From JACCXE01 sp963718605 (lineage in GTDB: Bacteria > Actinomycetota > Acidimicrobiia > Acidimicrobiales > JACCXE01), in the NCBI GenBank assembly GCA_963718605.1, contig OY970363.1, positions 3,720,001-3,784,000 of the forward strand: a stretch of 64,000 nt of DNA, read 5' to 3'. Shown in pieces: positions 33,292 through 42,133 of the stretch. Under the pieces are notes generated by a model that was not told where the DNA came from, did no database searches, and saw nothing but the letters and a program-made list of their open reading frames with translations. Position numbers and translations under genes: made by a program. Position 1 is the stretch's first letter; every line of letters begins with the position of its first letter.

Positions 33292-36200
33292 TTACGCGTT
33301 CGCAGGAGCGTCGAAGGCGACGTTCTGCAAGCGTTCCGACACAACCTTTGACGAGCCGCCCGGCTGCATCGTGACCCCGTAAAGACAGTCCGCCGCTTCC
33401 ATCGTGCGCTTCTGGTGACTCACGATCACCAGCTGCGCTTCCTGGCGGAACTCGGCAATGAGATCGAGGAAGCGATGCAGGTTGACGTCGTCGAGCGCGG
33501 CTTCGACCTCGTCCATCAGATAGAAGGGCGAGGGGCGGCTGCGGAACACGGCGAACAGGAACGCCAACGCCGTGAGCGAGCGCTCGCCGCCGGAAAGCAG
33601 CGACAGGCGGCGCACGTTCTTGCCCGATGGGCGGGCATCAACCTCGATGCCGGTGTCGAGCGGATGCTCGGGGTCGGTGAGGCTCAAACGGCCCGTGCCA
33701 CCCGGGAAGAGGGTGGTGAACAACTTCTCGAAGTTGTCGGCGACATCGACGTACGCGGCGGCAAACAGGTCGATGATCTCTGCGTCAATTGCCTTGATCA
33801 CTTTGCCGAGTTCGCGCCGTGAGTTCTTCACGTCCTCAAGCTGTGTCTCGAGGAACGCGTTGCGCTCAGACAGCGCCGCATGCTCTTCGAGCGCGAGCGG
33901 GTTGATCGGGCCCATGAGTCGCAACTCGCGCTCGAGTTCACGCGCCCGCGCCGCCGGGTTCGTACCTGCGGCCAGCTCGGGCATCGGGGCGCCGACGACA
34001 TCCTCGGGTTCAAGGTTGTGCTCGTGGCGAACGGTTTCGACGACCGTGTCGAGGCGCACTCGCACCTCGGCGGCCTCGAGTTCAACGCGCTGGGCGCGTT
34101 CGCGAGTTTCGTTCAAGCGCCGCTCGGCGTCGGTGCGTTCGCGGCGCAGCGCTTCGAGCCGATCGATCGTTTCGCGTCGACCGGCGGCATGACGGTCGCG
34201 CTCGGCCCGCAGGCGGTCGCGGAACTCTGCGAGCCAGGCGGCGCGCTCGCCCGCCGCGGACGCGATGCGTCCGGTGACGCTGATGCGCGCCTCGATGGCC
34301 TCGCGCCGGCTCGCCACGGCCGCGCGGTCGCCGGCCAGACGGGTGAGGCGCTCTTCGATGTCGGCCTGACGCGTGAGCAACCCGGCGCGGCGCGCTTCAA
34401 GGGCACCCGCGCGCACGTCGATGTCAGCGCGCAGTGCCGCCTTGGCGGTGCGGCGCTCGGCCGCTGACTCGACGCGTTGGGCCACCACTTCAACGGGTTC
34501 GATCGCGGCGCGCAAACTGTCGAGTCGTGCGGTGTCGCGCGCCAACGCTTCGGTGGCGTCGGCGTGCGCGGCGATTACCGCCACCAGTTCGGCGTCGCGT
34601 CCCGCGGCCTGCGCCCGCAACGCGTCGCGGCGGCGCTCTGCGTCCGCGGCGGCGCGTCCGGCATCGACGAAGGCGCGCCGTGCATGGTCAAGGGAGCGCT
34701 TGGCTTCCACCGCGGCGCGGTCTGCCTCGGAGAATGCGGCCGCGGCCACGCGCTCGGCCTCGTCGGCTTCGGCCGCTTCGGCGGTCGCGGCTTCGAGCGC
34801 GGCCCCGGTGGCGCCGACGCCGCCCGCGCCGACCCGCCAGCCCGTGGACGCGAACCGGTCACCGGCGCGGGTGACCGCGACAACGCCCGGGTGGGCCAGG
34901 GCCAGGTCGAGCGCGTCGGTCCAGCTGCCGTCGACCGTCACCGCGGTCGCGAGCAGCACGTCGAGAAGGCGCTCGACATCTTCATGACGCGAGCGGACGT
35001 GGGAGCGCACCGGTTCGGCTCCGATAGCCGCCGCGGCGAGGCCAAGGCTGCCGGGGACCGTCGTCGCGGACAACGCCAGCACGGCGCCGCCGATCTCGCC
35101 TTCGCCGAGCTTGGCCAGCGCGGCGCGGCCGGTGGACTCGCCGTCGACGACGACCGCGGTGATCGCCTCGCCGAGCGCAGCCTCGAAGGCGGCCTGCCAG
35201 CCGTCCTCCACGTCGACCAAATCGAGCAAGGTGCCGAGAACACCATCGATGCCGTCGAGCTGGGCGGCGCCGGCACGGGCGCGCGCGGTATCGAGTGCGG
35301 CCGCCAGCGCGTCGCGGCGACCGTCGGCACGGGCCTTACGTTCTTGCGCGCCGCGGTGGCCGGCCAACGCGGCTTCGCGCGCAGTGTGCGACGTGTCGAC
35401 GACAACTTGCGCTTGCGCAACGGCAATCTCGGCGTCCGTGAGGGCAGACGCGGTGGTCTCGGCCAGTTCACTCGCGGCGGCCAGCCGCTCGTCGAGCTCG
35501 AAGCTCGCGACTCGGACTTGATCGAGCTTCGCCGCCGCAGCCTGGGCCGCGCTCGAGGCGCTCGCCAAGGCGGCGGTAAGCGCGGACATTTCGCCGCGCA
35601 TCTCGGCCAGCCGGCGCGGGGCGTCAAGCGCGTCGCCGCCGTCGTCCCCCGCCTCATCGTCACCGAGTTCAGGCAGTTCTGAAGCAAGCTGCGCCGCGGC
35701 CGCCTCGACGTCGGCCAATTCGGACGCGATGCGGGCGCTGTCTGCCTCCAACGTGGCGACGACGGTTTGGTCGATCGCAGCCGCGAGCTCGGCGAGGGCG
35801 GTGCGGCGCCGTTCCGTCGCGGTGGTGCGCAGGGCGTTGGCGCGCTGCAAGGCACCCTCGACCCGCACGGCCAGATCGGCGAGCTCGTCGCCGCGTGACG
35901 CGTCGAGCTCGCTCTCGGAGGCGGTAACGAGTGCGTCGAGACGGAACAACTCGTCGCGCAGTTCGCGGTCGGTGTCTGCCTGGGTCGCGCGCGAATCGTC
36001 CGCGGCCTTCAGTCGCGCGGTCAGTGTCGCCACCTCGCGCCCAGCGAGGAAGAGACGCAACGCCTCGAGCTCGCCGGCGACGTCGCCGTGACGACGAGCC
36101 GCGTCGGCTTGGCGTTCGAGCGGCTTGAGCTGGCGGCGCACCTCGCGCAGCAGGTCGTTGAGACGCACGAGGTTGCCCTCGGTCGACTCGAGCCGGCGCT

Positions 36201-36735
36201 GGGCCTTCTCGCGACGGCGGCGGAACTTGAGCACGCCGGCGGCCTCTTCGATGATCGCCCGCCGGTCCTCGGGACGGGCGTTGAGCACGGCGTCGAGCTG
36301 GCCTTGGCTAACGATCACGTGCTGCTGACGGCCGACGCCGGAGTCCGACAACAGCTCCTGGATGTCGAGCAGGCGGCACGGCACTTCGTTGATCGCGTAT
36401 TCGCTCTCGCCTGACGTGCGGAACAGCGTGCGCGAGATCGTGACTTCGGCAAAGTCGATCGGCAGGATGCCCGACGAGTTGTCGATGGTGAGGCTGACCT
36501 CAGCCCGGCCGAGGGCGGGGCGCTTGGAGGTGCCCGCAAAGATGACGTCTTCCATCTTCGTGGACCGCACCGTGCGGGGGCCTTGGGCGCCGAGCACCCA
36601 CGCCACCGCGTCCACGACGTTGGACTTGCCACTGCCGTTTGGACCAACAACGACGGTGATTCCGGGCTCGAACACCAGGGTCGTCGAGTCGGCAAACGAC
36701 TTGAACCCCTTGAGCGTCAGCGACTTCAGAAACAC
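33292..36735 (-). CDS. smc: Chromosome segregation protein SMC
   Basis: SMC is the condensin ATPase that organises the chromosome with ScpA and ScpB. The 1147 residues have an N-terminal ATPase half with Walker A GPNGSGKSN (31-39) and VSQGQLDAVLNARP. Two long coiled coils rich in Ala, Glu and Arg flank a hinge (about 480-620, with GIDGVLGTLLDLVDVEDGW). The C-terminal half has LSLLSGGERSLTALAFLFA and the Walker B YLMDEVEAALDD. The GTG start is at 36735. It lies just downstream of mutM, as is usual in actinobacteria. Confidence 0.97.
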   Translation of the reverse strand: MFLKSLTLKGFKSFADSTTLVFEPGITVVVGPNGSGKSNVVDAVAWVLGAQGPRTVRSTKMEDVIFAGTSKRPALGRAEVSLTIDNSSGILPIDFAEVTISRTLFRTSGESEYAINEVPCRLLDIQELLSDSGVGRQQHVIVSQGQLDAVLNARPEDRRAIIEEAAGVLKFRRRREKAQRRLESTEGNLVRLNDLLREVRRQLKPLERQADAARRHGDVAGELEALRLFLAGREVATLTARLKAADDSRATQADTDRELRDELFRLDALVTASESELDASRGDELADLAVRVEGALQRANALRTTATERRRTALAELAAAIDQTVVATLEADSARIASELADVEAAAAQLASELPELGDDEAGDDGGDALDAPRRLAEMRGEMSALTAALASASSAAQAAAAKLDQVRVASFELDERLAAASELAETTASALTDAEIAVAQAQVVVDTSHTAREAALAGHRGAQERKARADGRRDALAAALDTARARAGAAQLDGIDGVLGTLLDLVDVEDGWQAAFEAALGEAITAVVVDGESTGRAALAKLGEGEIGGAVLALSATTVPGSLGLAAAAIGAEPVRSHVRSRHEDVERLLDVLLATAVTVDGSWTDALDLALAHPGVVAVTRAGDRFASTGWRVGAGGVGATGAALEAATAEAAEADEAERVAAAAFSEADRAAVEAKRSLDHARRAFVDAGRAAADAERRRDALRAQAAGRDAELVAVIAAHADATEALARDTARLDSLRAAIEPVEVVAQRVESAAERRTAKAALRADIDVRAGALEARRAGLLTRQADIEERLTRLAGDRAAVASRREAIEARISVTGRIASAAGERAAWLAEFRDRLRAERDRHAAGRRETIDRLEALRRERTDAERRLNETRERAQRVELEAAEVRVRLDTVVETVRHEHNLEPEDVVGAPMPELAAGTNPAARARELERELRLMGPINPLALEEHAALSERNAFLETQLEDVKNSRRELGKVIKAIDAEIIDLFAAAYVDVADNFEKLFTTLFPGGTGRLSLTDPEHPLDTGIEVDARPSGKNVRRLSLLSGGERSLTALAFLFAVFRSRPSPFYLMDEVEAALDDVNLHRFLDLIAEFRQEAQLVIVSHQKRTMEAADCLYGVTMQPGGSSKVVSERLQNVAFDAPANA

Positions 36736-36747
36736 GGTGAATCCAAC

Positions 36748-37621
36748 CTACCGAGCCACACGCCGACATTCGCGAACGGTCGGCAAATATTGACAGGACG
36801 GGCAGAAATGGGTGCCGCGCTGAGCCACAACCGTCTTTTCGATCGGCGAACCACACCGCGGGCAGGCCTGGCCCGGCGCGGCCGTAAACCTGGTGCTTCA
36901 GGGCAAACCGGCCAGGGTTGCCGTAGGCGTCGACGTAACCCTCGTCGTTGAAGCTCGAGCCGCGGGCCTTGATCGCAGCCGTGAGGATCCGCCGCAGCTC
37001 TTTGCGGATCGCCGTCGCCTCTTCGAGGGAAATCGAGGCCGCGAGGCGCTTCGGGTGCACGCCCGCCGCAAACAGCGCCTCGTCGGCGTAGAGGTTGCCC
37101 ACGCCGGCCAGGGAGTTCTGGTCGAGCAGCGCGGATTTCACCGTGCCGGTAGTGCGAGCGCCCACCACCAACGAGTGGAACGCAGCGGCGCTCAGCTTGT
37201 CGTTCACCGCGTCGGGACCAAGGGCGCGTAACGCGTGCGGGCGGCCGCGTTCATCCAGGGGGTCGACGAACATCTCACCGAACGTGCGCGGGTCGACGAA
37301 GCGAAGCTGGGTGCGGTTGTCAAGATCGATGACGACGTGCGTGTGCTTCGCGAGTTCGTCATGTGGCTTGGCAACGCGGAGCTGTCCGCTCATGCGCAGG
37401 TGCACCACGAGCGCGTCGTGGTCGTCGAGATCAACGATCAGGAACTTTCCGTGGCGACGAACGTCAGTCAACCGCCGACCGCCCAGGGCGGCGATGAAGT
37501 CGGCGTGCGGTTGACGGCGCACGGCGCGATCACGGGTGACGGACACGGACCGCACAACCCGCCCTCGGAGAAAGGGTTCGAGGTCTCGTCGGACCGTTTC
37601 GACCTCGGGTAATTCAGGCAC
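36748..37621 (-). CDS. mutM: Formamidopyrimidine-DNA glycosylase, frameshifted before the zinc finger
   Basis: MutM excises 8-oxoguanine and other oxidised purines. From GTG 37621 the protein begins PELPEVETVRRDL, where the N-terminal Pro is the catalytic residue. It continues with the MSGQLR segment, QNSLAGVGNLYADE and GSSFNDEGYVDAYG. After HQVYGRAG the frame breaks near 36870. The correct frame then reads QACPRCGSPIEK and THFCPSCQ, the C4 zinc finger, ending at TAG 36748. GGGCCAGG appears to contain one extra base. Read literally the protein loses its zinc finger and runs into smc. The start overlaps rnc by eight bases. Confidence 0.88.
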
Positions 37622-38306
37622 GGAGGCGGAGTTGCTCCCACGCCGCACGCGCCGCGGCCTGCTCGGCTTGCTTCTTCGAACGACCCGCGCCCTCGCCCTG
37701 CTGGTCGGCGCCGATGAACACGAGCGCGTGGAACGTCTTGGCGTGGTCGGGCCCGTCGTCCTCGACGACATAGCGGGGCAACTCCGGGTAGTGCTGGGCC
37801 GCAAGTTCCTGCAACCGCGTCTTGTAGTCCTGCCCGCCGGGGCCAGCTGCCGCCTCTTCGATCAGCGGTCCGAGCATGCGCATCACGAACTCGGCGGCCG
37901 CGCTCCAGCCGCCGTCGAGGTAGATCGCCCCGATTACGGCCTCGAACGCGTCGGACAGGATCGACGGCTTCTCCCGTCCGCCCGACGCGTCCTCACCCTT
38001 GCCCAATTGCACGGCGTCGCCGAGTCGCAATTCGAGCGCGGCTTCAGCCAACGCCTGGGCGTTGACCACTGACGAACGCACCTTGGCCAACTCGCCTTCC
38101 GGCAGCGTGGGGTACGTCAGATAGATGTGGTCGGTGACGACCAGGCCGAGCACCGAGTCACCTAGGAACTCGAGCCGCTCGTTGGACGCGATGCCTTCGT
38201 TCTCGGCGCACCACGAACGATGGGCCAACGCGGCTGTCAGGGCCTCGCGGGTCGTGAACTCGTAGCCGATGCGCTCAGCGAGCGCATCGATGGGGTCGTC
38301 GCTCAA
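37614..38306 (-). CDS. rnc: Ribonuclease III
   Basis: This double-strand-specific RNase matures rRNA and some mRNAs. The 230 residues carry the nuclease signature NERLEFLGDSVLGLVVTD, the second metal-ligand region ILSDAFEAVIGAIYLDGGW, and a C-terminal double-stranded-RNA-binding domain starting DYKTRLQELAAQ. The TTG start overlaps the acp stop by four bases (TTGA). The plsX-acp-rnc-mutM-smc order is conserved. Confidence 0.96.
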   Translation of the reverse strand: MSDDPIDALAERIGYEFTTREALTAALAHRSWCAENEGIASNERLEFLGDSVLGLVVTDHIYLTYPTLPEGELAKVRSSVVNAQALAEAALELRLGDAVQLGKGEDASGGREKPSILSDAFEAVIGAIYLDGGWSAAAEFVMRMLGPLIEEAAAGPGGQDYKTRLQELAAQHYPELPRYVVEDDGPDHAKTFHALVFIGADQQGEGAGRSKKQAEQAAARAAWEQLRLRA

Positions 38307-38593
38307 CCCAGTTTCGCCATCACGTAGTCCACGGCATCGCCGACGGTTGTCAGCTCTTGCATGTCTTCGTCGTCGATGTGGAAACCGACCGACCGTTCGC
38401 CGAGTTCTCCTTCGAGTGCTTCGACAAACTCAAACAACGCCATGGGATCGGCGCCGAGGTCGTCGACGAACGCGGAGGTGAGCTCGACCGAATCGGGATC
38501 GATTTCGAGGATCTCGCCGAGTTGATCGCGGATCAGCGCGATCACTTCGTCACGCGAGAACGGTGTGCGCTCAACGTGCGTTTCTGCAGGCAT
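38303..38593 (-). CDS. Acyl carrier protein-like protein lacking the attachment serine
   Basis: The 96-residue acidic helical protein sits in the plsX-acp-rnc context. It aligns with ACP through VIALIRDQLGEIL and DDLGADPMALFEFVEALE. The phosphopantetheine site is normally D-S-L/M; here residue 50 is Pro (GAT CCC ATG), so 4'-phosphopantetheine cannot be attached as usual. A single T-to-C change would explain it. AGGAGG precedes the ATG. It may be a mutated ACP, a sequencing substitution, or a paralogue that no longer carries acyl groups. Confidence 0.85.
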   Translation of the reverse strand: MPAETHVERTPFSRDEVIALIRDQLGEILEIDPDSVELTSAFVDDLGADPMALFEFVEALEGELGERSVGFHIDDEDMQELTTVGDAVDYVMAKLG

Positions 38594-38607
38594 ATATAGG
38601 CAACCTC

Positions 38608-39582
38608 CTACGCCGAGCGTACAGAGGCGCCTAACGCTTCAACGACGTTCGCGGCCGACAGCTCGTGCGCGATACGAACCGCGTTCACCACCGCTTTGGC
38701 CGACGACGACCCGTGGCCGATAAGCGCCAGGCCCTTAAGGCCGACGAGCGCGGCGCCGCCGGTCGAATCCGGGTCCAGCGCGTCGGCGGTAGGAGCGAGG
38801 GCAGGCAGCAACACGTTTCCAGCCGCTTTGGTTTCGTCGTTGGTCATGATCGCCTCGAAGACCTTGCCGATGAGGAATTTCATCGCGCCTTCGAGCGTCT
38901 TGAGCGCGACGTTGCCGGTGAAACCGTCGGTGACCACCACGTCAACGTCGTCGGTGAGGATGTCGCGGCCTTCGACGTTGCCGATGAAGTTGATGCCAGC
39001 CGTGGTCTTTAGGAGCTTGTGCGTCTCCTTGACGAGCGGCGAGCCCTTGGTCTCCTCTTCGCCAATCGACAACAGACCGACGCGCGGGTCGTCGATGCCG
39101 AAGCGCACGCGTGAGAACGCACCGCCGAGTTGCGCGAACTGCACCAGCCACTCTGCGCTGCACTCGGCGTTGGCGCCGGCGTCAAGGAGCAATGTCGGCG
39201 TGGCCCCGGGCACGGGGATCGGCGTTGCGATCGCGGGACGGGCTACTCCTTCGAGGCGTCCGAGACGCAACAGCGCCGACGCCATGCCCGCACCGGTGTT
39301 ACCGGCCGAGAACGCGGCGCACGCCTTGCCGTCGCGGACCAACTCCATGACCCGCACGAGCGAACTGTCCTTTTTGGTGCGAACCGCTTTGCCCGGCTCG
39401 TCATCCATGGCGATCACTTCGGTCGCTTCGATCACTGGCACGTCGCCGGCGTCACCGATCGCGTCGGGCTGTCCGACCAAAACGACAGAAAGCCCCTCCT
39501 CCATCGCCTGGCGTGCGCCAGCAACGATTTCGGACGGGGCTTTGTCGCCGCCCATCGCGTCAATCGCGACGGGGAGTGTCAT
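38608..39582 (-). CDS. plsX: Phosphate acyltransferase PlsX
   Basis: PlsX makes acyl-phosphate from acyl-ACP for the PlsY route to phosphatidic acid. It is a peripheral membrane enzyme. The 324 residues include VAIDAMGGDKAPSEIV, AAFSAGNTGAGMASAL, LLLDAGANAECSAEWL, GLLSIGEEETKGS, FIGNVEGRDI and VVTDGFTGNVALKTLEG, the full set of PlsX blocks. The ATG directly abuts the rpmF stop (TAA-ATG). Confidence 0.96.
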   Translation of the reverse strand: MTLPVAIDAMGGDKAPSEIVAGARQAMEEGLSVVLVGQPDAIGDAGDVPVIEATEVIAMDDEPGKAVRTKKDSSLVRVMELVRDGKACAAFSAGNTGAGMASALLRLGRLEGVARPAIATPIPVPGATPTLLLDAGANAECSAEWLVQFAQLGGAFSRVRFGIDDPRVGLLSIGEEETKGSPLVKETHKLLKTTAGINFIGNVEGRDILTDDVDVVVTDGFTGNVALKTLEGAMKFLIGKVFEAIMTNDETKAAGNVLLPALAPTADALDPDSTGGAALVGLKGLALIGHGSSSAKAVVNAVRIAHELSAANVVEALGASVRSA

Positions 39583-39759
39583 TTAGACCTCGATGGCTTG
39601 ACGGCCGTTGTACCAACCGCAGTTGTTACACACGACGTGGGGCACCTTGGCCCGGCCGCACTGCGGGCACAGGCTCTTCGCTGGCGCTTCGAGCGTCCAT
39701 GCGGACGCCCGACGACTCCGGGTCTTGGATTTCGAGGTCTTTTTCTTAGGGACAGCCAT
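39583..39759 (-). CDS. rpmF: 50S ribosomal protein L32
   Basis: The ATG at 39759 gives 58 residues: AVPKKKTSKSKTRSRRAS, then a zinc ribbon with CPQCG and CNNCGWYNGRQ, hence a zinc-containing L32. The frame is open further upstream, but that would overlap yceD and lacks homology. The yceD-rpmF-plsX order is standard. Confidence 0.95.
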   Translation of the reverse strand: MAVPKKKTSKSKTRSRRASAWTLEAPAKSLCPQCGRAKVPHVVCNNCGWYNGRQAIEV

Positions 39760-39769
39760 TGTCGTTCTT

Positions 39770-40288
39770 TCAGTTCTTCTCGCCGAGTTCGCGGAAGGCG
39801 TCCCAGCGGGGGTCGAGTTCGTCGACTGTGTGTCCGCAGTCAACGGTGTTTCTGTCGGCCCCACATTCGGGACACAAACCCTGACAGTCCGCCATGCACA
39901 GCGGAGCCTGGGGTAATTCGAGATACAACGCGTCGCGCGCCAACGGCTCAAGGTCCAAGCGATCGGCCTGTAGAGGATAGATGTCCTCAGACTCAGGCGC
40001 ACGTTCGAAGAGTTCGTGGACCTCGACCGTCAAGCTCCCGGCGGCCGGTCCGAGGCACCGACGGCAGTCTCCGTCCCACGGTGCGGTGACGGTGCCCTTG
40101 AACTGCACCGTGATGTTGTCAAGCGACTCGATTGTGCCCACGACCTGGGTTTGCGCCCCCGGACGGACGTGGCTGGCGGTCACTTTGACCTCGCCGAGAT
40201 CGCCGGAAAGATCCACCTCCCGCTTGGCGCCAGGATGCCGAAGCAGCTCCGCGACAGGGATCGACCAATGAGAAACCAGCGACGACAT
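39770..40288 (-). CDS. YceD family protein (DUF177)
   Basis: The 172-residue protein contains the core VTAPWDGDCRRCLGP and the C-terminal LCMADCQGLCPECGADRN, with Cys pairs that may bind zinc. It is implicated in 23S rRNA/ribosome metabolism and precedes rpmF in most bacteria. No Shine-Dalgarno sequence is seen before ATG 40288; the preceding bases form hairpins. Confidence 0.92.
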   Translation of the reverse strand: MSSLVSHWSIPVAELLRHPGAKREVDLSGDLGEVKVTASHVRPGAQTQVVGTIESLDNITVQFKGTVTAPWDGDCRRCLGPAAGSLTVEVHELFERAPESEDIYPLQADRLDLEPLARDALYLELPQAPLCMADCQGLCPECGADRNTVDCGHTVDELDPRWDAFRELGEKN

Positions 40289-40302
40289 GGGGGAAAGATC
40301 TT

Positions 40303-40325
40303 AAGTCACCCGCGAAGGGTGACTT
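40303..40325 (-). repeat. Hairpin, perfect nine-base arms
   Basis: AAGTCACCC and GGGTGACTT are separated by five bases and lie 15 bases upstream of the yceD start. A second inverted repeat follows at 40340-40367 (GTGGGGC and GCCCCAC arms). Both lie in the 230-base gap between the divIVA-like gene and yceD. Neither is followed by a T-run in either direction. Confidence 0.6.
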
Positions 40326-40380
40326 CGCGGACGGCCGCCGTGGGGCGAGCGAAGCGAGGGGCCCCACGTTGCGGAGGAGG

Positions 40381-40493
40381 CGATCGGTCTGAAGAAACGA
40401 CGCGGCTTTGCGGCCTCGGCGACAAAAGCACTCTTCTGGTTCGATCGGGGTAGTTCGAGGCCGCAAAGCCGCGTCGTTTCATAAGACCGATCG
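40381..40493. repeat. Large inverted repeat, 38-base arms, 37-base loop
   Basis: The arms at 40381-40418 and 40456-40493 are complementary over 38 positions with only two mismatches. Each includes AAACGACGCGGCTTTGCGG or its complement. The element fills most of the gap between the divIVA-like gene and yceD. As RNA it would form a very stable rod. No coding frame or known RNA family fits. It could be a bidirectional terminator, an RNase III substrate, or a copy of a dispersed palindromic repeat. Confidence 0.85.
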
Positions 40494-40518
40494 AGGGCCT
40501 GCGGGGTGCCCGCCCGGG

Positions 40519-41112
40519 TTACAGAAGATCTTGGTCAAACACGGTGACTTCGCCTTCGCTGGCGTAGTCGATGTCGCCTTCGACGGCGTCGGGTAGCGGG
40601 GCTACCTGGAGCTTCTCGCGGCCGGAGTGGACGGTCTTCAAGGTGCGCTGAAGGACGATTTCGAACTGGGCGAGTTTCTGGTCGCAGTAGTCCTCAGCCT
40701 CGTTGCGAAGGCGGTTGGCGTCGTCGGTGGCCTTATCGACGGTGCGCTGCGCGAACAACTGCGCCTCGCGCACGATCTCGGTCTTTTGCACCATGCGCGC
40801 CGCCTGCGTGCGTGCGACCTCGACGATCTCGTCGGCTTCGCGCTGCGTGCGGGCCAGGAACTCCTCGCGCTCCTTCAACAGCCACCGCGCTTCGCGCAGT
40901 TCGTTGGGCAGACGGTCGAGCGCGTCTTCGAGCAACTCGATCACTTCGTCTTTGTTGTTGAGCAGATGTGAGCTCGACAGCGGCATGGGGCGCGTGTTGT
41001 TCACCACGTCGACCACGCGCTTGAGCAGAACCTCGGTAGGCGGACCGTTCACCGGCACGGGAGGCGTGGTGTACGGCTGGTCGTCGTCCTCGTGGTCGTC
41101 CCATTCGGTCAT
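40519..41112 (-). CDS. DivIVA-like coiled-coil protein
   Basis: The 197-residue cytosolic protein has an acidic N-terminus (TEWDDHEDDDQ), a Pro-rich linker and a long coiled coil (about 55-170; LLEDALDRLPNELREARWLL and FAQRTVDKATDDANRLRNEA). It resembles the DivIVA/ATPase-like protein found beside coaD in actinobacteria. A role in growth-pole or septum organisation is inferred from the family only. The ATG overlaps the coaD stop (ATGA). Confidence 0.78.
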   Translation of the reverse strand: MTEWDDHEDDDQPYTTPPVPVNGPPTEVLLKRVVDVVNNTRPMPLSSSHLLNNKDEVIELLEDALDRLPNELREARWLLKEREEFLARTQREADEIVEVARTQAARMVQKTEIVREAQLFAQRTVDKATDDANRLRNEAEDYCDQKLAQFEIVLQRTLKTVHSGREKLQVAPLPDAVEGDIDYASEGEVTVFDQDLL

Positions 41113-41594
41113 GCGGGGAATTTCTCTTTCAACCTCGTGTGCACCGCGGGCGGCACCATCGATCCGACTCGATCAATCCCACCGAAGGCGGCGATCTGGC
41201 GGACCAACGACGAGGCGATGAACGAACTCGTCGAACCGCAGGGAATGAACAGTGTCTCGATCCCCGAGATCGCCTTGTTCATCTGTGCCTGCTGCAACTC
41301 GTACTCGAAGTCCGAGGCAACCCGCAGGCCCTTCACGATCACGTCGGCGCCGACCTCTTTGGCCACGTCCACAGTGAGCTTCTTCATACCGACCACTTCG
41401 ACGTTGCCGAGCGAGCCGAACGTTTCCTCAAGCATCTCCATCCGCTCCGGCAGCGTGAACAGACCGTCGCTCTTGCCCGGGTTGCGAATCGACGCCACAA
41501 CCACGCGGTCGAACATGCGCGACGCGATGGTGATCGCGTCCACGTGTCCGTTATGCAGCGGGTCGAATGACCCGGGGAAGAGTGCTGTTCTCAC
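41109..41594 (-). CDS. coaD: Pantetheine-phosphate adenylyltransferase
   Basis: CoaD adenylates 4'-phosphopantetheine to dephospho-CoA. The 161 residues have the nucleotidyltransferase motif FPGSFDPLHNGHVDAI, the region VKGLRVASDFEYELQQAQMN, and the C-terminal SSFIASSLVRQIA. The GTG start at 41594 overlaps the rsmD stop (GTGA). The rsmD-coaD pair is conserved. Confidence 0.96.
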   Translation of the reverse strand: MRTALFPGSFDPLHNGHVDAITIASRMFDRVVVASIRNPGKSDGLFTLPERMEMLEETFGSLGNVEVVGMKKLTVDVAKEVGADVIVKGLRVASDFEYELQQAQMNKAISGIETLFIPCGSTSSFIASSLVRQIAAFGGIDRVGSMVPPAVHTRLKEKFPA

Positions 41595-42127
41595 GAAGCT
41601 CCCTCGTCTACAGGTGAGGCGCGAACGAGCGTAACAACGGTAGTGCCGTACTTGTCCGAACGGACAAGTTGCCACCCCTCGGGCACCTCGATTGCACGCC
41701 GTCCTTCGCACACCGCCACCTCGGCGCGCAGGCCCTTCAGCAGCTTCTCCCAACCGTCCCATGTGTACGGCGGATCGATGAACGCGATGTCGTAGTCCGG
41801 GGCGCCGGCAACGAAAGTGGCCGCGTCGCCGCGCACCACCGTGGCCTGCGCGGCGAAACCCAGCGTCTCGAGGTTCGTCTCGATCGACCGCAGTGCAGCC
41901 GGCGCGTTCTCGACAAACGTCGCGTGCGCCGCGCCTCGACTCAGCGCTTCGATCCCGAGCGCACCCGTTCCGGCGAAGAGGTCGACGACGCGCGCGTCGC
42001 GCAGTACGCCCATGCTCGACAGACGGTTGCCCAGCGCTTCGCGCACGCGACCCGTCGTCGGCCGCACGTCCAACCCGCGCGGCGCGACCAGCCGCCGACC
42101 CCGCGCCGTTCCCGCTACAACCCTCAC
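41591..42127 (-). CDS. rsmD: 16S rRNA (guanine(966)-N2)-methyltransferase RsmD
   Basis: The 178-residue enzyme shows VVAGTARGRRLVAPRG, TTGRVREALGNRL, the SAM motif VVDLFAGTGALGIEALSRGA and the catalytic FIDPPYTW (DPPY). It methylates G966 of 16S rRNA. The GTG start is at 42127. The frame is open further upstream, but that would overlap the divergent thioesterase gene. Only six bases separate the two divergent starts, so promoters must lie inside the coding regions. Confidence 0.94.
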   Translation of the reverse strand: MRVVAGTARGRRLVAPRGLDVRPTTGRVREALGNRLSSMGVLRDARVVDLFAGTGALGIEALSRGAAHATFVENAPAALRSIETNLETLGFAAQATVVRGDAATFVAGAPDYDIAFIDPPYTWDGWEKLLKGLRAEVAVCEGRRAIEVPEGWQLVRSDKYGTTVVTLVRASPVDEGAS

Positions 42128-42133
42128 GAGGGC

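Noticed and set aside
40434..40450. GGTTCGATC resembling a tRNA T-loop
   Set aside because: It lies in the loop of the large inverted repeat and lacks D-arm, anticodon and acceptor stems.
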